Source of the DNA: Fen-1301 sp963786395 | GTDB taxonomy: Bacteria > Bacteroidota > Ignavibacteria > Ignavibacteriales > Ignavibacteriaceae | Length of the DNA stretch: 64,000 bases | Direction of reading: 5' to 3' | Assembly: GCA_963786395.1 (NCBI GenBank) | Contig: CAWAZD010000018.1 | Span: 38,746 to 102,745, forward strand | Shown: in pieces, positions 54,767-64,000 of the stretch | Layout of the letters: every line of letters starts with the position of its first letter | Numbering within the stretch: the stretch's first letter is position 1 | Position numbers and translations under genes: made by a program | The notes under the pieces: generated by a model | What the model was told of the DNA's origin: nothing | What the model saw: the letters and a program-made list of their open reading frames with translations, nothing else | The model's database searches: none

Positions 54767-56116
54767 ATGAATTTACTCCCTAAGAACGGATATTATAAGC
54801 AGATATTTAGTCTTGCCTTACCGGCAATTGCAGGGCTTTCAACACAAATGATTGTTTCATTGGTTGATGCCGCTATGGTTGGCAGACTTGACAACACTAA
54901 ATATGTTCTTGCAGCAATGGGTATCGGCGTCCTGGCTACTTGGGCTTTAGTCAGCTTTTTTTCAAGTCTCGCTACAGGTACTCATGTTATTGTTGCAAGA
55001 AAATATGGTGAACAAGATTATGATGCCTGCACTGTTGCTTTAAATAATTCTATTATTATAGCTGTTACAATTGGTATAGGGGTAATGCTTGTAGCTGTTT
55101 TTCTTGCAAAACACTTTGCGCATTTACTGGCTCACGACTCGATAGTGGGGGATTTAGCCGCTCAATTTATATTCTTCAGGTTTCTTGGAATTCCTGCTTT
55201 CCTGGTTTCTGTTTCATTCCGTGGGTTCTTTTTCGGAATAAACAAAACAAAAATATTCATGATCTCAGGCATAATTACAAATGTCTTAAATATTGTTTTT
55301 AATTACTTCCTCATTTATGGTTCATTCGGTCTTGTACCTAAAATGGGATTGGCAGGAGCCGGTTTGGGTTCCACTTTAGCTACTTCCTTTGATTTTCTTT
55401 TTTATTTTATAGTTTCACAAACCCCTGCTTACAGGCATAGATACCATATCATTAAGAATTTTAAGCTTGATTTTAGTGTTATCAAAAAGATTTACAAAAT
55501 CTCACTGCCGGTATCCTTCCAAAATGTCTTCATCTTACTTGGATTTCTTTCATTTATAACCATAACAGGATTTATTGGTATTAAAGAACAGGCAGCTTCT
55601 CAGACTGTAATAAGTACTCTATTTATGTCGTTTTTACCCTGTTTCGGGTTTGGAATAGCGGTGCAAACTCTGGTTGGTAATAATATTGGCTCAGGTAAAT
55701 TTGACCTTGCAAAAATATTTGGTCTGGAAACTGCAAAGATTGCCACGTATTACACTTTTGTATTGGGAATTGTGTTTATATTAATCCCACAGTATATTTT
55801 ATTGATCATTACTACTGATCAATCAATTATTGAAATAGCAAAACCGGTGCTAAGGATAGCCGGTTTTGCTCAGATTTTTTATGCAACGGGGGTTGTTCTG
55901 GCTAATGGTTTGCAAGCCGCCGGGAAAACTCTTTTTGTTATGTTATCTGAAAGCATCACTAATCTTTTGATCTTCGTGCCATTGGCATATTTCTTCGGAA
56001 TATACTTGCATGGAGGGTTAATTGGTGCTTGGCTTGCTTTGCCTGTTTATATAATCCTTTATTCTACTGCAATTTTCCTTAAATTCAATAAAGGGGAATG
56101 GCAAAGAATATTATGA
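54767..56116 (+). CDS. MATE-family efflux transporter
   Basis: A 449-residue, twelve-span membrane protein. Family segments: IFSLALPAIAGLSTQMIVSLVDAAMVGRL (in two parts, the MATE N-terminal half), FLGIPAFLVSVSFRGFFFG, GLVPKMGLAGAGLGSTLAT, and the second half GFGIAVQTLVGNNIGSG. Likely exports cationic drugs or metabolites using a sodium or proton gradient. No ribosome site is seen right before the ATG; a TAnnTTTG element lies there instead. Confidence 0.9.
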   Translation: MNLLPKNGYYKQIFSLALPAIAGLSTQMIVSLVDAAMVGRLDNTKYVLAAMGIGVLATWALVSFFSSLATGTHVIVARKYGEQDYDACTVALNNSIIIAVTIGIGVMLVAVFLAKHFAHLLAHDSIVGDLAAQFIFFRFLGIPAFLVSVSFRGFFFGINKTKIFMISGIITNVLNIVFNYFLIYGSFGLVPKMGLAGAGLGSTLATSFDFLFYFIVSQTPAYRHRYHIIKNFKLDFSVIKKIYKISLPVSFQNVFILLGFLSFITITGFIGIKEQAASQTVISTLFMSFLPCFGFGIAVQTLVGNNIGSGKFDLAKIFGLETAKIATYYTFVLGIVFILIPQYILLIITTDQSIIEIAKPVLRIAGFAQIFYATGVVLANGLQAAGKTLFVMLSESITNLLIFVPLAYFFGIYLHGGLIGAWLALPVYIILYSTAIFLKFNKGEWQRIL

Positions 56117-56167
56117 TTTTAAATGATTTTTCTTGACATTTTTGAATAACTGGGATATATTTTGACT

Positions 56168-56572
56168 ATGAAATATCCGGGTATTAAAATATTACTAATT
56201 TTAGCACTTACAGCAGTTGCTTTTGCCGGAGGAGCTATAATAGATTATTTCAGTGCATCACCTGATGGCGATAATATTAAAATTGAATGGAAGACCGGAA
56301 CAGAAACAGATCTGAACCATTTCGCTATTGAAAGAAAGGCTCCAAACCAGTTATACTTTGAGATTGCCACCATTCAACCTAAAGGCAGTAACTCTTTTTA
56401 TTCATACGTTGACCAATCAATTTATAAAGTAAAAGATGTAATTTATATCTACAGATTGAAGATTGTGGATAATAACCAGGGTGTTACCTATTGCTCAACT
56501 GAATCTCCTGTTTCACCGAATATTTCCGGCGTAAAAAGAACCTGGGGCAGTATTAAAGCCATGTTCCGTTAA
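56168..56572 (+). CDS. Small secreted protein with fibronectin-type-III-like fold
   Basis: A 134-residue protein with signal peptide (MKYPGIKILLILALTAVAFA). The mature part IKIEWKTGTETDLNHFAIER ... YIYRLKIVDNNQG is the type of beta-sandwich repeatedly found just before the sorting domain of T9SS proteins in this lineage, but here there is no C-terminal sorting signal; the end is basic (KRTWGSIKAMFR). The ATG at 56168 is preferred to a TTG at 56162. Role unknown; possibly a periplasmic or surface accessory. Confidence 0.65.
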   Translation: MKYPGIKILLILALTAVAFAGGAIIDYFSASPDGDNIKIEWKTGTETDLNHFAIERKAPNQLYFEIATIQPKGSNSFYSYVDQSIYKVKDVIYIYRLKIVDNNQGVTYCSTESPVSPNISGVKRTWGSIKAMFR

Positions 56573-56633
56573 GTAATGCCTCCTTTTTCCCCCTGCTTCC
56601 CTTACAACCCGATCCAAATTATATAAGCATCTG

Positions 56634-57860
56634 ATGAAACTAATTCGTTATTCCGTTTGTCTTATTACTCTTTTGCTTATTGCAGGTTGCGGCTCATCTA
56701 AAAAGTTCACAGATAATGAAAATAAAGAATCCTACTACGAGGATAACAGCAGTATAATACGTGTACTGCTTGATGAAAAACAAGATGTTTTTACTTATAC
56801 CGCTGATGAACCGGTTACTCTGAAGGACGAATCAAAATCCATTAACGTAAGCAATGGAGAAAGAATTCAGTTCAAACCTGATGGAAATAAAGTTAAAGCA
56901 ATAACCGGAAACAAAGAATATACCTCAAAGTTTTTTCAGATTATTTCAGAAGATAAAAGATCTGTTAATTTAAACACAAAGAATTATAAGGGATCATTCC
57001 GGATAGCAGCAAGGAATAATAAAATTCAGGTCATCAACACTGTTACTCTTGAGGAATATCTGAAAGGTGTTGTGCCGGCCGAAATGCCTGTCGGTAAAGG
57101 TACCGATAATTATGAGGCTCTTAGAGCTTTTACAATTTGTGCTAGAACATATGCTGTTCGGAAACTGAATTCCACAAATAATTTTGATATTTATAGTGAT
57201 GTAAGGGACCAGGTATATGGCGGAGAAGCTTCCGAAAGAACATTATCAAATAAGGCAGTAAAAGATACAAGAGGATTAATATTAACCTATAATAATGTAC
57301 CCGCAATTACATTTTACCATTCAACTTGCGGCGGATTTACAGAGGATGCTGCTAATGTGTTTTCCGTAAAGAACGCACCATATCTTCAGAGCATTAAAGA
57401 TGGAGATGAACCGCTTTGCTCAATCTCACCAAGATTTTCATGGACAGATTTTTATTCAGAAACTGAATTCATTCAAAGGTTAAGAATTGCAGGGTTTGTT
57501 TCAGGGTTTGCCTGGAAACTGGATACCATAATTGTTAATAGCAGGTTTAAATCCGGAAGGGTTAATGAACTTCAGATTACTCTTAAAGATGATGAAGATA
57601 AGGTAAAGGTTGTAAAGATAAATGGGAATAATATTAGAAGTATTATCAGGAATTCAGATAACAGTGCTATCCTGAATAGTAACTTTTTTGACATACGAAA
57701 AGGTGAAAATGACAATGTTACCATTATCGGCAAAGGTTATGGACACGGCGTTGGTTTATGTCAATTCGGAGCTATAAATTTATCCAGAATGGGGAAGGAT
57801 TATAATTATATACTCTCTCATTATTATCCGGGAACAAAAGTTACAAGATATTATGATTAA
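56634..57860 (+). CDS. SpoIID/LytB-domain lipoprotein
   Basis: A 408-residue lipoprotein (signal ending LLLIAGC, then GSSKKF). The SpoIID domain is recognised by VTLEEYLKGVVPAEMP (catalytic-type Glu), ALRAFTICARTYAVRKL, YSDVRDQVYGGEASER, FYHSTCGGFTEDA, and the C-terminal GKGYGHGVGLCQFGA. SpoIID proteins cleave peptidoglycan glycan strands stripped of stem peptides. In non-sporulating bacteria they likely serve division or wall turnover. It overlaps maf by eight bases. Confidence 0.9.
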   Translation: MKLIRYSVCLITLLLIAGCGSSKKFTDNENKESYYEDNSSIIRVLLDEKQDVFTYTADEPVTLKDESKSINVSNGERIQFKPDGNKVKAITGNKEYTSKFFQIISEDKRSVNLNTKNYKGSFRIAARNNKIQVINTVTLEEYLKGVVPAEMPVGKGTDNYEALRAFTICARTYAVRKLNSTNNFDIYSDVRDQVYGGEASERTLSNKAVKDTRGLILTYNNVPAITFYHSTCGGFTEDAANVFSVKNAPYLQSIKDGDEPLCSISPRFSWTDFYSETEFIQRLRIAGFVSGFAWKLDTIIVNSRFKSGRVNELQITLKDDEDKVKVVKINGNNIRSIIRNSDNSAILNSNFFDIRKGENDNVTIIGKGYGHGVGLCQFGAINLSRMGKDYNYILSHYYPGTKVTRYYD

Positions 57861-58431
57861 AACAGATCAGAAAATATACCTGGCATCAAAATCACCACGC
57901 AGGAAAATACTGTTAGAACAGATAAATCTGGAATTCAAAGTCTTTTCAGTTGATACACCTGAGATATTTATAAAAGGTGAAACTCCCATTGCTACTGTAA
58001 AAAGGATTGCATTAGAAAAGCTTCAAGCAGCAAAGGAAAAAGTTAAAGATGGGATCATTATTACTGCTGATACAATTGTAGTAATTGATGGAAAGATATT
58101 AGGCAAACCTGTTGATAAAAAAGATGCAGTGAAACTACTCAAAACTCTTAGTGGTAAAAGACATATTGTTTATACTGGTTTCTCGGTATACAATTCCCGA
58201 AGTAAGAAAGTTATTACAGACTATGAGAAAACATATGTGACTTTCAGGAAATTGTTAAATGATGAAATAAATGATTATGTGGAAACCGGAAGTCCCATGG
58301 ATAGAGCCGGTGCATATGGAATTCAGGATGACTATGGTGCCGTATTTATTACCAAAATAAATGGATGCTATTACAATGTTGTTGGTCTTCCGCTTACCAA
58401 AGTATTCCAGACACTATTAAAGGTAATTTAA
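57853..58431 (+). CDS. maf: Maf-family nucleotide pyrophosphatase
   Basis: A 192-residue Maf/YhdE-type enzyme. LASKSPRRKILLEQINLEF is the start motif, then TADTIVVIDGKILGKPVDK (catalytic Asp/Glu), SGKRHIVYTGF, and DRAGAYGIQDDYGAVF. It hydrolyses noncanonical or canonical dNTP/UTP, and links to cell-division arrest in Bacillus. Start overlaps the SpoIID gene. Normal length. Confidence 0.93.
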   Translation: MIKTDQKIYLASKSPRRKILLEQINLEFKVFSVDTPEIFIKGETPIATVKRIALEKLQAAKEKVKDGIIITADTIVVIDGKILGKPVDKKDAVKLLKTLSGKRHIVYTGFSVYNSRSKKVITDYEKTYVTFRKLLNDEINDYVETGSPMDRAGAYGIQDDYGAVFITKINGCYYNVVGLPLTKVFQTLLKVI

Positions 58432-59398
58432 TTGTTAGATAAATTAAAGAAAAACCTTCTTATATCGATTGCTGCTGCGGGTTTATTGTACCTTGCCTTT
58501 ACTATCTTTGCCGATTTCAGGCATGTTGCCGAAGCCTTCAGTAATTTCAATTGGCTGCTGCTCCCGGTTCTATTATTATGTTCTATGTGTAATTATTTGG
58601 TAAGATTCTCTAAATGGGATTATTATCTTAGGTTAATAAATGTAAAACTTTCCAAAATTGATTCTCTTTCAGTGTTTATGTCCGGACTTGTAATGAGTGT
58701 AACGCCGGGGAAAATGGGTGAGCTGCTTAAGGCATATCTTGTAAAACAACTTACCGGTACACCGATCAGTAAGACAGCACCGATTATTTTTGTCGAAAGA
58801 ATAACAGATTTTGTTGCATTAATGCTGATAGCTTTAGCCGGTGCCTACTATTTCAATTATGGTAGGGCAATAGTTGTAACTGTATCAGTTTTCTTCTTTA
58901 TTGTAATTGTCTTTTTAAGTAACCGGAAAATAGCTCTTCCTGTGCTGAAATTGTTGGAGAAGAACAGTTTTCTTAACAAACATCTTTCCAAAATTCACAA
59001 TGCATACGACAGTTCATACATGATGCTTCAGCCGCTGCCTCTTATAAAAATGACAATTGTTAGTTTGGCCTCATGGTTCTTTGAATGCTTTGGATATTAT
59101 TTAATTCTTATTAATTTTCCTGTTAAAATTCATATTACATTATTATGGTCTGCTTTTAGTTATTGTTTCGCCATAATTGTAGGCGCTATCTCAATGCTGC
59201 CCGGAGGACTTGGCGTAACTGAGGGTTCTTTAACATTTAATGCTTATTCAAAAAGGAGTAACAGTTCAATATGCGGTTGCTTCTACTTTTATTATCAGAG
59301 TAGTAACACTTTGGTTTGCAGTACTGATTGGAGTAATCAGTGTTTCTGCTTATCAGAAAAGATTTGGAAAAATATCATTTGAACCAGAAAGGAGTTAA
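58432..59398 (+). CDS. UPF0104/LPG-synthase-TM-like flippase family protein, frameshifted
   Basis: About 321 residues with seven to eight spans. The start is TTG directly after the maf stop. Motifs of the lysylphosphatidylglycerol synthetase/flippase membrane domain: VTPGKMGELLKAYLVKQLTG, FVERITDFVALM, SMLPGGLGVTEGSLT. After that the frame is lost, but one base later reads MLIQKGVTVQYAVASTFIIR ... to TAA at 59396-59398; removing one A near 59239-59241 joins them. Membrane protein of lipid or isoprenoid transport type; no substrate known. Confidence 0.82.
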
Positions 59399-59401
59399 TA
59401 A

Positions 59402-60664
59402 ATGGCGCGTTATAAAAAAATTGTAGTACCTGCAGATGGTGAAAAAATAAAAGCTGATAATGGCAAATTGATCGTTCCCGATAATCCTATTATTACGTTT
59501 ATTGAAGGTGATGGAACCGGGCCGGATATCTGGAGAGCATCTAAAAGAGTGTTTGATGCTGCTGTTGAAAAAGCATATAAAGGGAAAAAGAAAATATCAT
59601 GGATGGAGATTTATGCCGGTGAAAAAGCTGTAAAGGTCTATGGCAAAAATACATGGCTCCCGGATGAAACTGTTGAAGCAATTAAAGAATTCCAGGTTTC
59701 TATAAAAGGACCTTTAACCACTCCTATAGGTGGTGGAATCAGAAGTTTGAATGTCGCATCTACGTCAGTTACTCGATCTTTTTGCTTGCGTAAGACCGGT
59801 GAAATATTATTCACGGTGTCCCAAGCCCGATGAAGAGACCTCAGGAAGTTGACATCGTTATTTACAGGGAAAATACTGAAGATGTTTATGCAGGTATTGA
59901 ATTTAAATCCGGAACCAAAGAGGCTGAAGAAGTAAGAAAGTATATTGAAAAAAAGAGCGGGAAGAATATACGAAAAAATTCCGGCTATAGGTATTAAACC
60001 AATGAGTGAATTCGGATCAAAAAGACTTGTTAAAAAAGCAATTGATTATGCTATCGCGAATAATAAGAAAAGCGTAACTCTTGTTCATAAAGGTAATATA
60101 ATGAAGTTTACCGAAGGCTCCTTTAAAAGAATGGGGCTATCAGGTAGCAAAAGAAGAATTATAAAGATATCTGCATTACCGAAGATGAATTCATCTAAAG
60201 TTTATAATGGAAAATTCCTGAAGGGAAAATTAGTTAATAAAAGATAGAATTGCTGACAGCATGTTTCAGCAGTTATTGCTTCGTCCTTCAGAATATGATG
60301 TTCTTGCAACTCCTAATCTGAATGGAGATTATATTTCTGATGCTGCAGCAGCGCAGGTAGGCGGGCTTGGAATGGCGCCGGGTGCAAATATAAGTTATTC
60401 CACTGCAATCTTTGAAGCGACTCACGGCACTGCCCCGAAATATGCGGACCAGGATAAAATTAATCCCGGGTCGTTTATTTTTTCCGGTGTTATGATGTTT
60501 GAATATATGGGATGGACGTAAAGCAGGCGAAAATTATTGAAAATGCCATTAAAAAAGCAATTAAATCAAAAGTTGTTACTTATGATTTTGCAAGACAAAT
60601 GACAGGTGCAAAGGAAGTGAAAACTTCCGAATTTGCAGATGAAATAATTAAAAACATGAAGTAA
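59402..60664 (+). CDS. icd: NADP-type isocitrate dehydrogenase, many frameshifts
   Basis: TCA-cycle enzyme making 2-oxoglutarate. The repaired protein is about 420 residues, as for E. coli Icd. In order: ITFIEGDGTGPDIWRAS, KGPLTTPIGGGIRSLNVAS (isocitrate Ser), CVRPVKYYHGVPSPMKRP, RENTEDVYAGIEFKSG, LVHKGNIMKFTEGSFK, LATPNLNGDYISDAAAAQVG, FEATHGTAPKYADQDK and, in a last frame, KIIENAIKKAI ... to TAA at 60662-60664. At least eight one-base shifts are needed, most of them gains. Every domain is kept, so errors are favoured, but the density is the highest in the window. It starts three bases after the preceding gene. Confidence 0.8.
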
Positions 60665-60677
60665 TATAAAGATAATT

Positions 60678-60711
60678 CAAGCCCTTTTCTTGATTTTGAC
60701 AATGGGGCTTG
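60678..60711 (+). terminator. Weak hairpin after icd
   Basis: CAAGCCC (60678-60684) pairs with GGGCTTG (60705-60711) across a 20-base loop. No proper T tract follows, so termination is only possible, not shown. Confidence 0.35.
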
Positions 60712-60757
60712 GTATATTCTCAATGTATATTTATTCTTTAATAAAGGAGAAAAGAAT

Positions 60758-61193
60758 ATGTCAAGAGACGAAAATAATCTTAGTAAAGGACTGTTAATTG
60801 GGTTTTTTGGCCGGCGGAGCTATTGGTGCAATATTTAGCTTTACTTTATGCCCCTAAAAGCGGTAAAGAGTTAAGAGAAGATATTAAGCATAAAACAGAT
60901 GAATATATGGATGATGCGGAAAAATTTATTGCCGATGCTAAAGTTAAAGCCAAAGATGTGATAAATGAAGGCAAGAAAAGATCTGAGAAACTTGTTTCAG
61001 ATGCTAAAGCAAAATCAGAAGAATTCTGAAAGATGCAGAACGAATTTTTACTGAAGCTAAAGGAAAAACTGGTTCATTTGTCGCTACTGGTAAGGGTACT
61101 ATTGATTCAGAGACCTCAAAACTGAAATCTGCTTTTAAGGCAGGTATAGATGCCTATAAAGAGACCAAGAACCAGAATAATGACGAAGCTTGA
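60758..61193 (+). CDS. YtxH-domain protein, three frameshifts
   Basis: About 144 residues when repaired. AAAGGAG precedes the ATG (MSRDENNLSKGLLIGF). The YtxH motif, a glycine-rich span followed by LLYAPKSGKELREDIK, lies across the first two breaks (near 60800-60806 and 60834-60838), and the helical, charged tail crosses a third near 61020-61026, where a base is missing (AKSEEILKDAERIFTEAK). YtxH proteins are small membrane-anchored stress-related proteins. It is followed at once by a membrane-anchored coiled-coil gene. Confidence 0.75.
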
Positions 61194-61588
61194 TTGAAAC
61201 TATGCAGCTTATAAACTATTTTTTTATCTTGCTTCTGGTTTCAGCCTCAGCGTTGTGTATTGCTTTAATATTTACTATGAGCAGGATTACAAATTCTGTT
61301 AAAGAAATTGAGATAGATATAAAAGATCTTACCTCACAGATTAAACCGTTAATAGCTTCTACAACAAACCTGAGCGAAAAATTAAATTATCTGTCTGAAG
61401 AGGCAAAGCAGCCTCTTTCGATAGCTAAAGAGATTGTTGATGATGTCAAAGACAGAGTTGATGTAATTCTTGCCTTTGAAGAGAAATTAAGGAATGGGGT
61501 TGAAGGTCCTGTATTTAAGATCCTCAATACTATTTCAGGAATTAATAATGGTATAAGTACTTTTTGGAACACATATAAAAGAAGTTAA
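61190..61588 (+). CDS. Small membrane-anchored coiled-coil protein (DUF948-like)
   Basis: A 132-residue protein with one N-terminal span (YFFILLLVSASALCIALIF) and a helical tail with regular hydrophobic spacing (IKDLTSQIKPLIAST, LSYLSEEAKQPLSIAKEI-type). This layout fits DUF948/YtxG proteins, which often neighbour YtxH. The TTG start at 61190 overlaps the YtxH stop; an ATG at 61202 is the alternative, four residues shorter. Function unknown. Confidence 0.65.
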   Translation: MIETMQLINYFFILLLVSASALCIALIFTMSRITNSVKEIEIDIKDLTSQIKPLIASTTNLSEKLNYLSEEAKQPLSIAKEIVDDVKDRVDVILAFEEKLRNGVEGPVFKILNTISGINNGISTFWNTYKRS

Positions 61589-61636
61589 TAATAATCTAAT
61601 TCATATAATCACACCCCACTAAAAGGAGGATATCCT

Positions 61637-63733
61637 TTGAAAGAATACGACTCAGGCTCGCTGCGCAACATTGCGCTTATCGGCCACGGAGGGAGCGGTA
61701 AAACCTCAATCTCCGAAATTCTTCTCTTTACGGCCGGAGAGATAAACAGGATCGGGACAGTAACCGAAGGCAATACAACTTCTGATTACTCGCCAAATGA
61801 AATAGAAAAACAAATCTCAATTCAAACTACACTGCTTCACCTCGAATGGAATAATACAAAAATCAATTTTATAGATACTCCCGGTTATTCTGATTTTATA
61901 GGCGAAGTTAAAACATCTATGCGTGTATGTGATACCGCAGTAATGGTTCTTAAATCATTTGAAGGTGTTGAAGTTGGTTCTGAAACTACGGGCGAATTTA
62001 TTGAGCAGTTTAGGCTTCCGTCTGCAATTATTATTAATAAAGTTGATAACGAACATTCTGATTTTAAGAAAACTCTGCAGCAGGCTAATGAACGCCTGCA
62101 TCCCGGTGCTGTAATTATAACTTTCCCTGAAAAGGAAGGAGTTAATTTTGATACTGTTATCGATGTTGTTAAAATGAAAGCATATAAATATGGTGAACGC
62201 TGGCAGTAAAAAAGTTACTGAAATGGATATCCCTGCCGATATGCTGGCTGAGGCAGAAAAATATCATACTGAACTGATTGAAAAAATTGCCGAATCCAAT
62301 GAAGAACTGATGAATAAGTATTTTGAAGAATGCTACTTTATCAGTTGAGGATATTGAGAAAGGTATGAAACTTGCCATTCTTAATGAAAATCTTACTCCT
62401 GTTTTCTGCACTTCAGCTTCAAAAGCAGTTGGATTTAATAATTTCCTTGATTTTGCTGTTAAATATTTTCCCACTCCCGCTGAAAGAGGCGGAGAAGAAG
62501 GAATATATAAAGATTCTGATAAAAAAGTTCTTGTAAAACCTGATAAGTCAGGTGAACCTGTCATGTTTGTTTTTAAAGTATTATCAGAACAGCATGTCGG
62601 GGAAATGTCATTATTTAAAGTTTATTCAGGAACAGTTGCTGCCGGTTTGGATTTAATAAATCAAACTAACGGTAAAACTGAAAGACTTAAGCCAGTTAAG
62701 TATATTGAACGGTCATAATAGAAAAGAAGTTCAGAAATTATATGCGGGTGATCTTGGCGCTGTTGTTAAATTAAAAGATACTCATACAAACAATACTCTT
62801 ACTTCAAAAAATTATCCTGTTGTAATGAAACCGGTTGAATTCCCCGAACCCGTTATCAGAGCAGCCATTCTGCCTAAAGCTAAAGGCGATGAAGATAAGA
62901 TTGCTTCAGGACTTCATACTATTCATGAAGAAGATCCTTCATTTAGAGTTAAGTTTGACCCTGAATTATCACAGACAATAGTTTCGGGACAGGGAGAATT
63001 ACAGCTTGCTCTTGCAGTTAAAAGATTAAAAGAGCGTTACGCTGTTGAGGTGGACCTTGCAGAACCAAAAGTTCCGTTCAGAGAAACTATCAAAGGACGC
63101 TCTGAATCTATAGAATATAAACATAAAAAACAGTCAGGCGGCCGCGGCCAGTATGGTCATGTTGTTTTTAAAATGGAACCTTTACCAAGAGGAAAAGGAT
63201 TTGAGTTTGTTAATGCCATAGTCGGCGGCGTTGTTCCCGGAAGGTTTATTCCGGCTGTTGAAAAGGGTATTATCGATACAATGGAAAAAGGAGTTATATC
63301 AGGAAATAAAGTAGTTGATGTGAGGGTTACCCTTCACTTCGGTTCTTATCATGATGTGGATTCCGATGAAATGTCATTCAAGATTGCGGCTGCTATGGGG
63401 TTCAGGAAAGGATTTACTGAATCAAAACCTGTAATACTTGAACCAATTTATGTAATAGAAATAAAAGTTCCTGAAGAATATATGGGCGATGTAATGGGAG
63501 ATATCTCATCCCGCAGAGGGAAAATCTCCGGTATGGATTCTGACGGACACTTCCAGTTAATTAAAGCTTTTGTTCCTCTTGCTGAAATGTATAAATATTC
63601 TTCACAGTTAAGAAGTTTAACTCAGGGACGCGGTACTCATAAGCTCACATTTGATCATTATGAGGAATTGCCAAAAGAAGTTGAACAGAAGATCATAGAA
63701 GAATATCAGAAAAAGAAAGAAGAAGGACATTAA
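61637..63733 (+). CDS. Elongation factor G paralogue (EF-G2-like), three frameshifts
   Basis: A translational GTPase of about 697 residues when repaired. AAAGGAGGA precedes a TTG start. G1 is GHGGSGKTS, where ordinary EF-G has AHIDAGKTT; G3 is DTPGYSDF, where ordinary EF-G has DTPGHVDF, so the catalytic His is Tyr; G4 is NKVD. Domains II-V follow (KAKGDEDKIASGLHTI, GQYGHVVFKMEP, GVVPGRFIPAVEKGI, QGRGTHKLTFDHYEELP). Breaks near 62195, 62320 and 62700 are each a one-base gain. The G1/G3 variants place it with EF-G2-type paralogues, not the main FusA. Its role (for example ribosome rescue or stress) is unknown. Confidence 0.85.
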
Positions 63734-63743
63734 GATCAATCAC

Positions 63744-63769
63744 AAGATCCCCGCCTAAGCGGGGATCTT
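63744..63769 (+). terminator. REP-type terminator after the EF-G gene
   Basis: An eleven-base stem AAGATCCCCGC (63744-63754) / GCGGGGATCTT (63759-63769) with a four-base loop, followed by ATTTAAT. The core is that of the REP-like family (ATCCCCGC/GCGGGGAT), here placed as a terminator eleven bases after the stop codon. Confidence 0.75.
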
Positions 63770-63864
63770 TATTTAATAGCCCAGGCATTTAGAGCCTGTG
63801 TGAAAACCTTCAATTGTCGGTAAATTAAGAAAAGGTCTCGCTTTCTGATTCTACTAATAAGATT

Positions 63865-63889
63865 GTCATCCCCGCGGAAGCGGGGATCC
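63865..63889 (+). repeat. REP-like palindrome (ATCCCCGC/GCGGGGAT)
   Basis: GTC-ATCCCCGC-ggaa-GCGGGGAT-CC with eight-base arms (63868-63875, 63880-63887). It lies 35 bases before the HIT-family gene. Confidence 0.8.
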
Positions 63890-63924
63890 CATTAATACTT
63901 TGTAATATTTAATATAGTTAACTT

Positions 63925-64000
63925 ATGGAAAAACTCTGGTCTCCCTGGCGTTCGCAGTATATAGAATCCTTTAAGATTAAAGACAAAAAATGTGTGTTTT
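63925..64000 (+). CDS. HIT-family protein, N-terminal part only
   Basis: Starts at ATG 63925 and runs off the window. The first residues, MEKLWSPWRSQYIESF, then CVF at the edge, match the N terminus of HIT-domain nucleotide hydrolases (LW.PWR..YI ... C.FC). The catalytic HxHxH region is beyond the edge. Likely an Ap4A- or nucleoside-phosphoramidate-hydrolysing HIT protein. Confidence 0.75.
   Translation, partial: MEKLWSPWRSQYIESFKIKDKKCVF

Overview
The window looks like chromosomal DNA from a member of the Ignavibacteria (Bacteroidota/Chlorobi side of the FCB group), probably from a long-read or metagenome assembly. The reasons are: AT-rich DNA; a type IX secretion C-terminal signal (YQNYPNPFNPTTTINYSLP, near 33.7 kb) plus a fragment of a second one (near 30.2 kb); bacillithiol deacetylase BshB1; a PheS with a CxxC...CxxC insert; a zapA / 6S-like RNA / rny order; and candidate promoters with a Bacteroidota-type TAnnTTTG element. 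Shine-Dalgarno sites (AGGAGG, AAAGGAG) are common, and TTG starts are frequent. No genome-level comparison was possible, so the assignment is by motif and gene content only.

Layout. 1-2.4 kb: tail of an unknown gene, then two tandem secreted MORN/YwqK-like repeat proteins. 2.4-4.5 kb: agmatine to putrescine pair (aguB, aguA). 4.8-11 kb: xseA, xseB, dxs, a Gfo/Idh/MocA oxidoreductase and a PhoB/PhoR-like two-component pair. 11.2-18.9 kb: tightly packed IDH, MFS pump, dusB, PAP2-like membrane protein, a PHP/PolX protein with an apparently lost polymerase site, enoyl-CoA hydratase, apt and prmA. 18.9-21.4 kb: an exported amidohydrolase (minus) and bshB1. 21.4-22.3 kb: gene-free, repeat-rich DNA. 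22.3-25 kb: two small Cys-rich proteins, a CAU tRNA and an M3 peptidase. 25-29.5 kb (minus): ABC-2 exporter, a YwqK-like protein and a CoA-transferase.

29.6-35.4 kb is the most accessory-looking part. It holds a truncated duplicate of an unrecognised gene, a T9SS-tail remnant, two unrecognised lipoproteins, a T9SS beta-propeller with an in-frame stop, the full-length copy of the duplicated gene, and a four-unit 10-11 bp repeat. It is followed by tRNA-Leu and tRNA-Val. 35.9-45.6 kb is the conserved core thrS-infC-rpmI-rplT-pheS-pheT-(coiled coil)-zapA-6S-rny-coaE, with infC apparently starting at AUC. 45.6-54.1 kb: esterase, cydAB, proline dehydrogenase, a TsaD-MltG fused frame, a large Ig-like lipoprotein and a heme-protein-like lipoprotein. 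54.3-64 kb: two tRNA-Ala, MATE pump, SpoIID-like lipoprotein, maf, a flippase-like membrane protein, NADP-type icd, YtxH-like protein, an EF-G paralogue, and the start of a HIT-family gene.

A dominant feature is frameshifts: about seventeen otherwise well-conserved genes are split, most often by one extra base, often in a short homopolymer, with the protein continuing intact in the next frame. That pattern fits uncorrected read errors better than gene decay, so such genes are given here as single CDS spanning the break. REP-like palindromes (cores ATTCCCGC...GCGGGAAT and ATCCCCGC...GCGGGGAT) punctuate intergenic DNA across the window.
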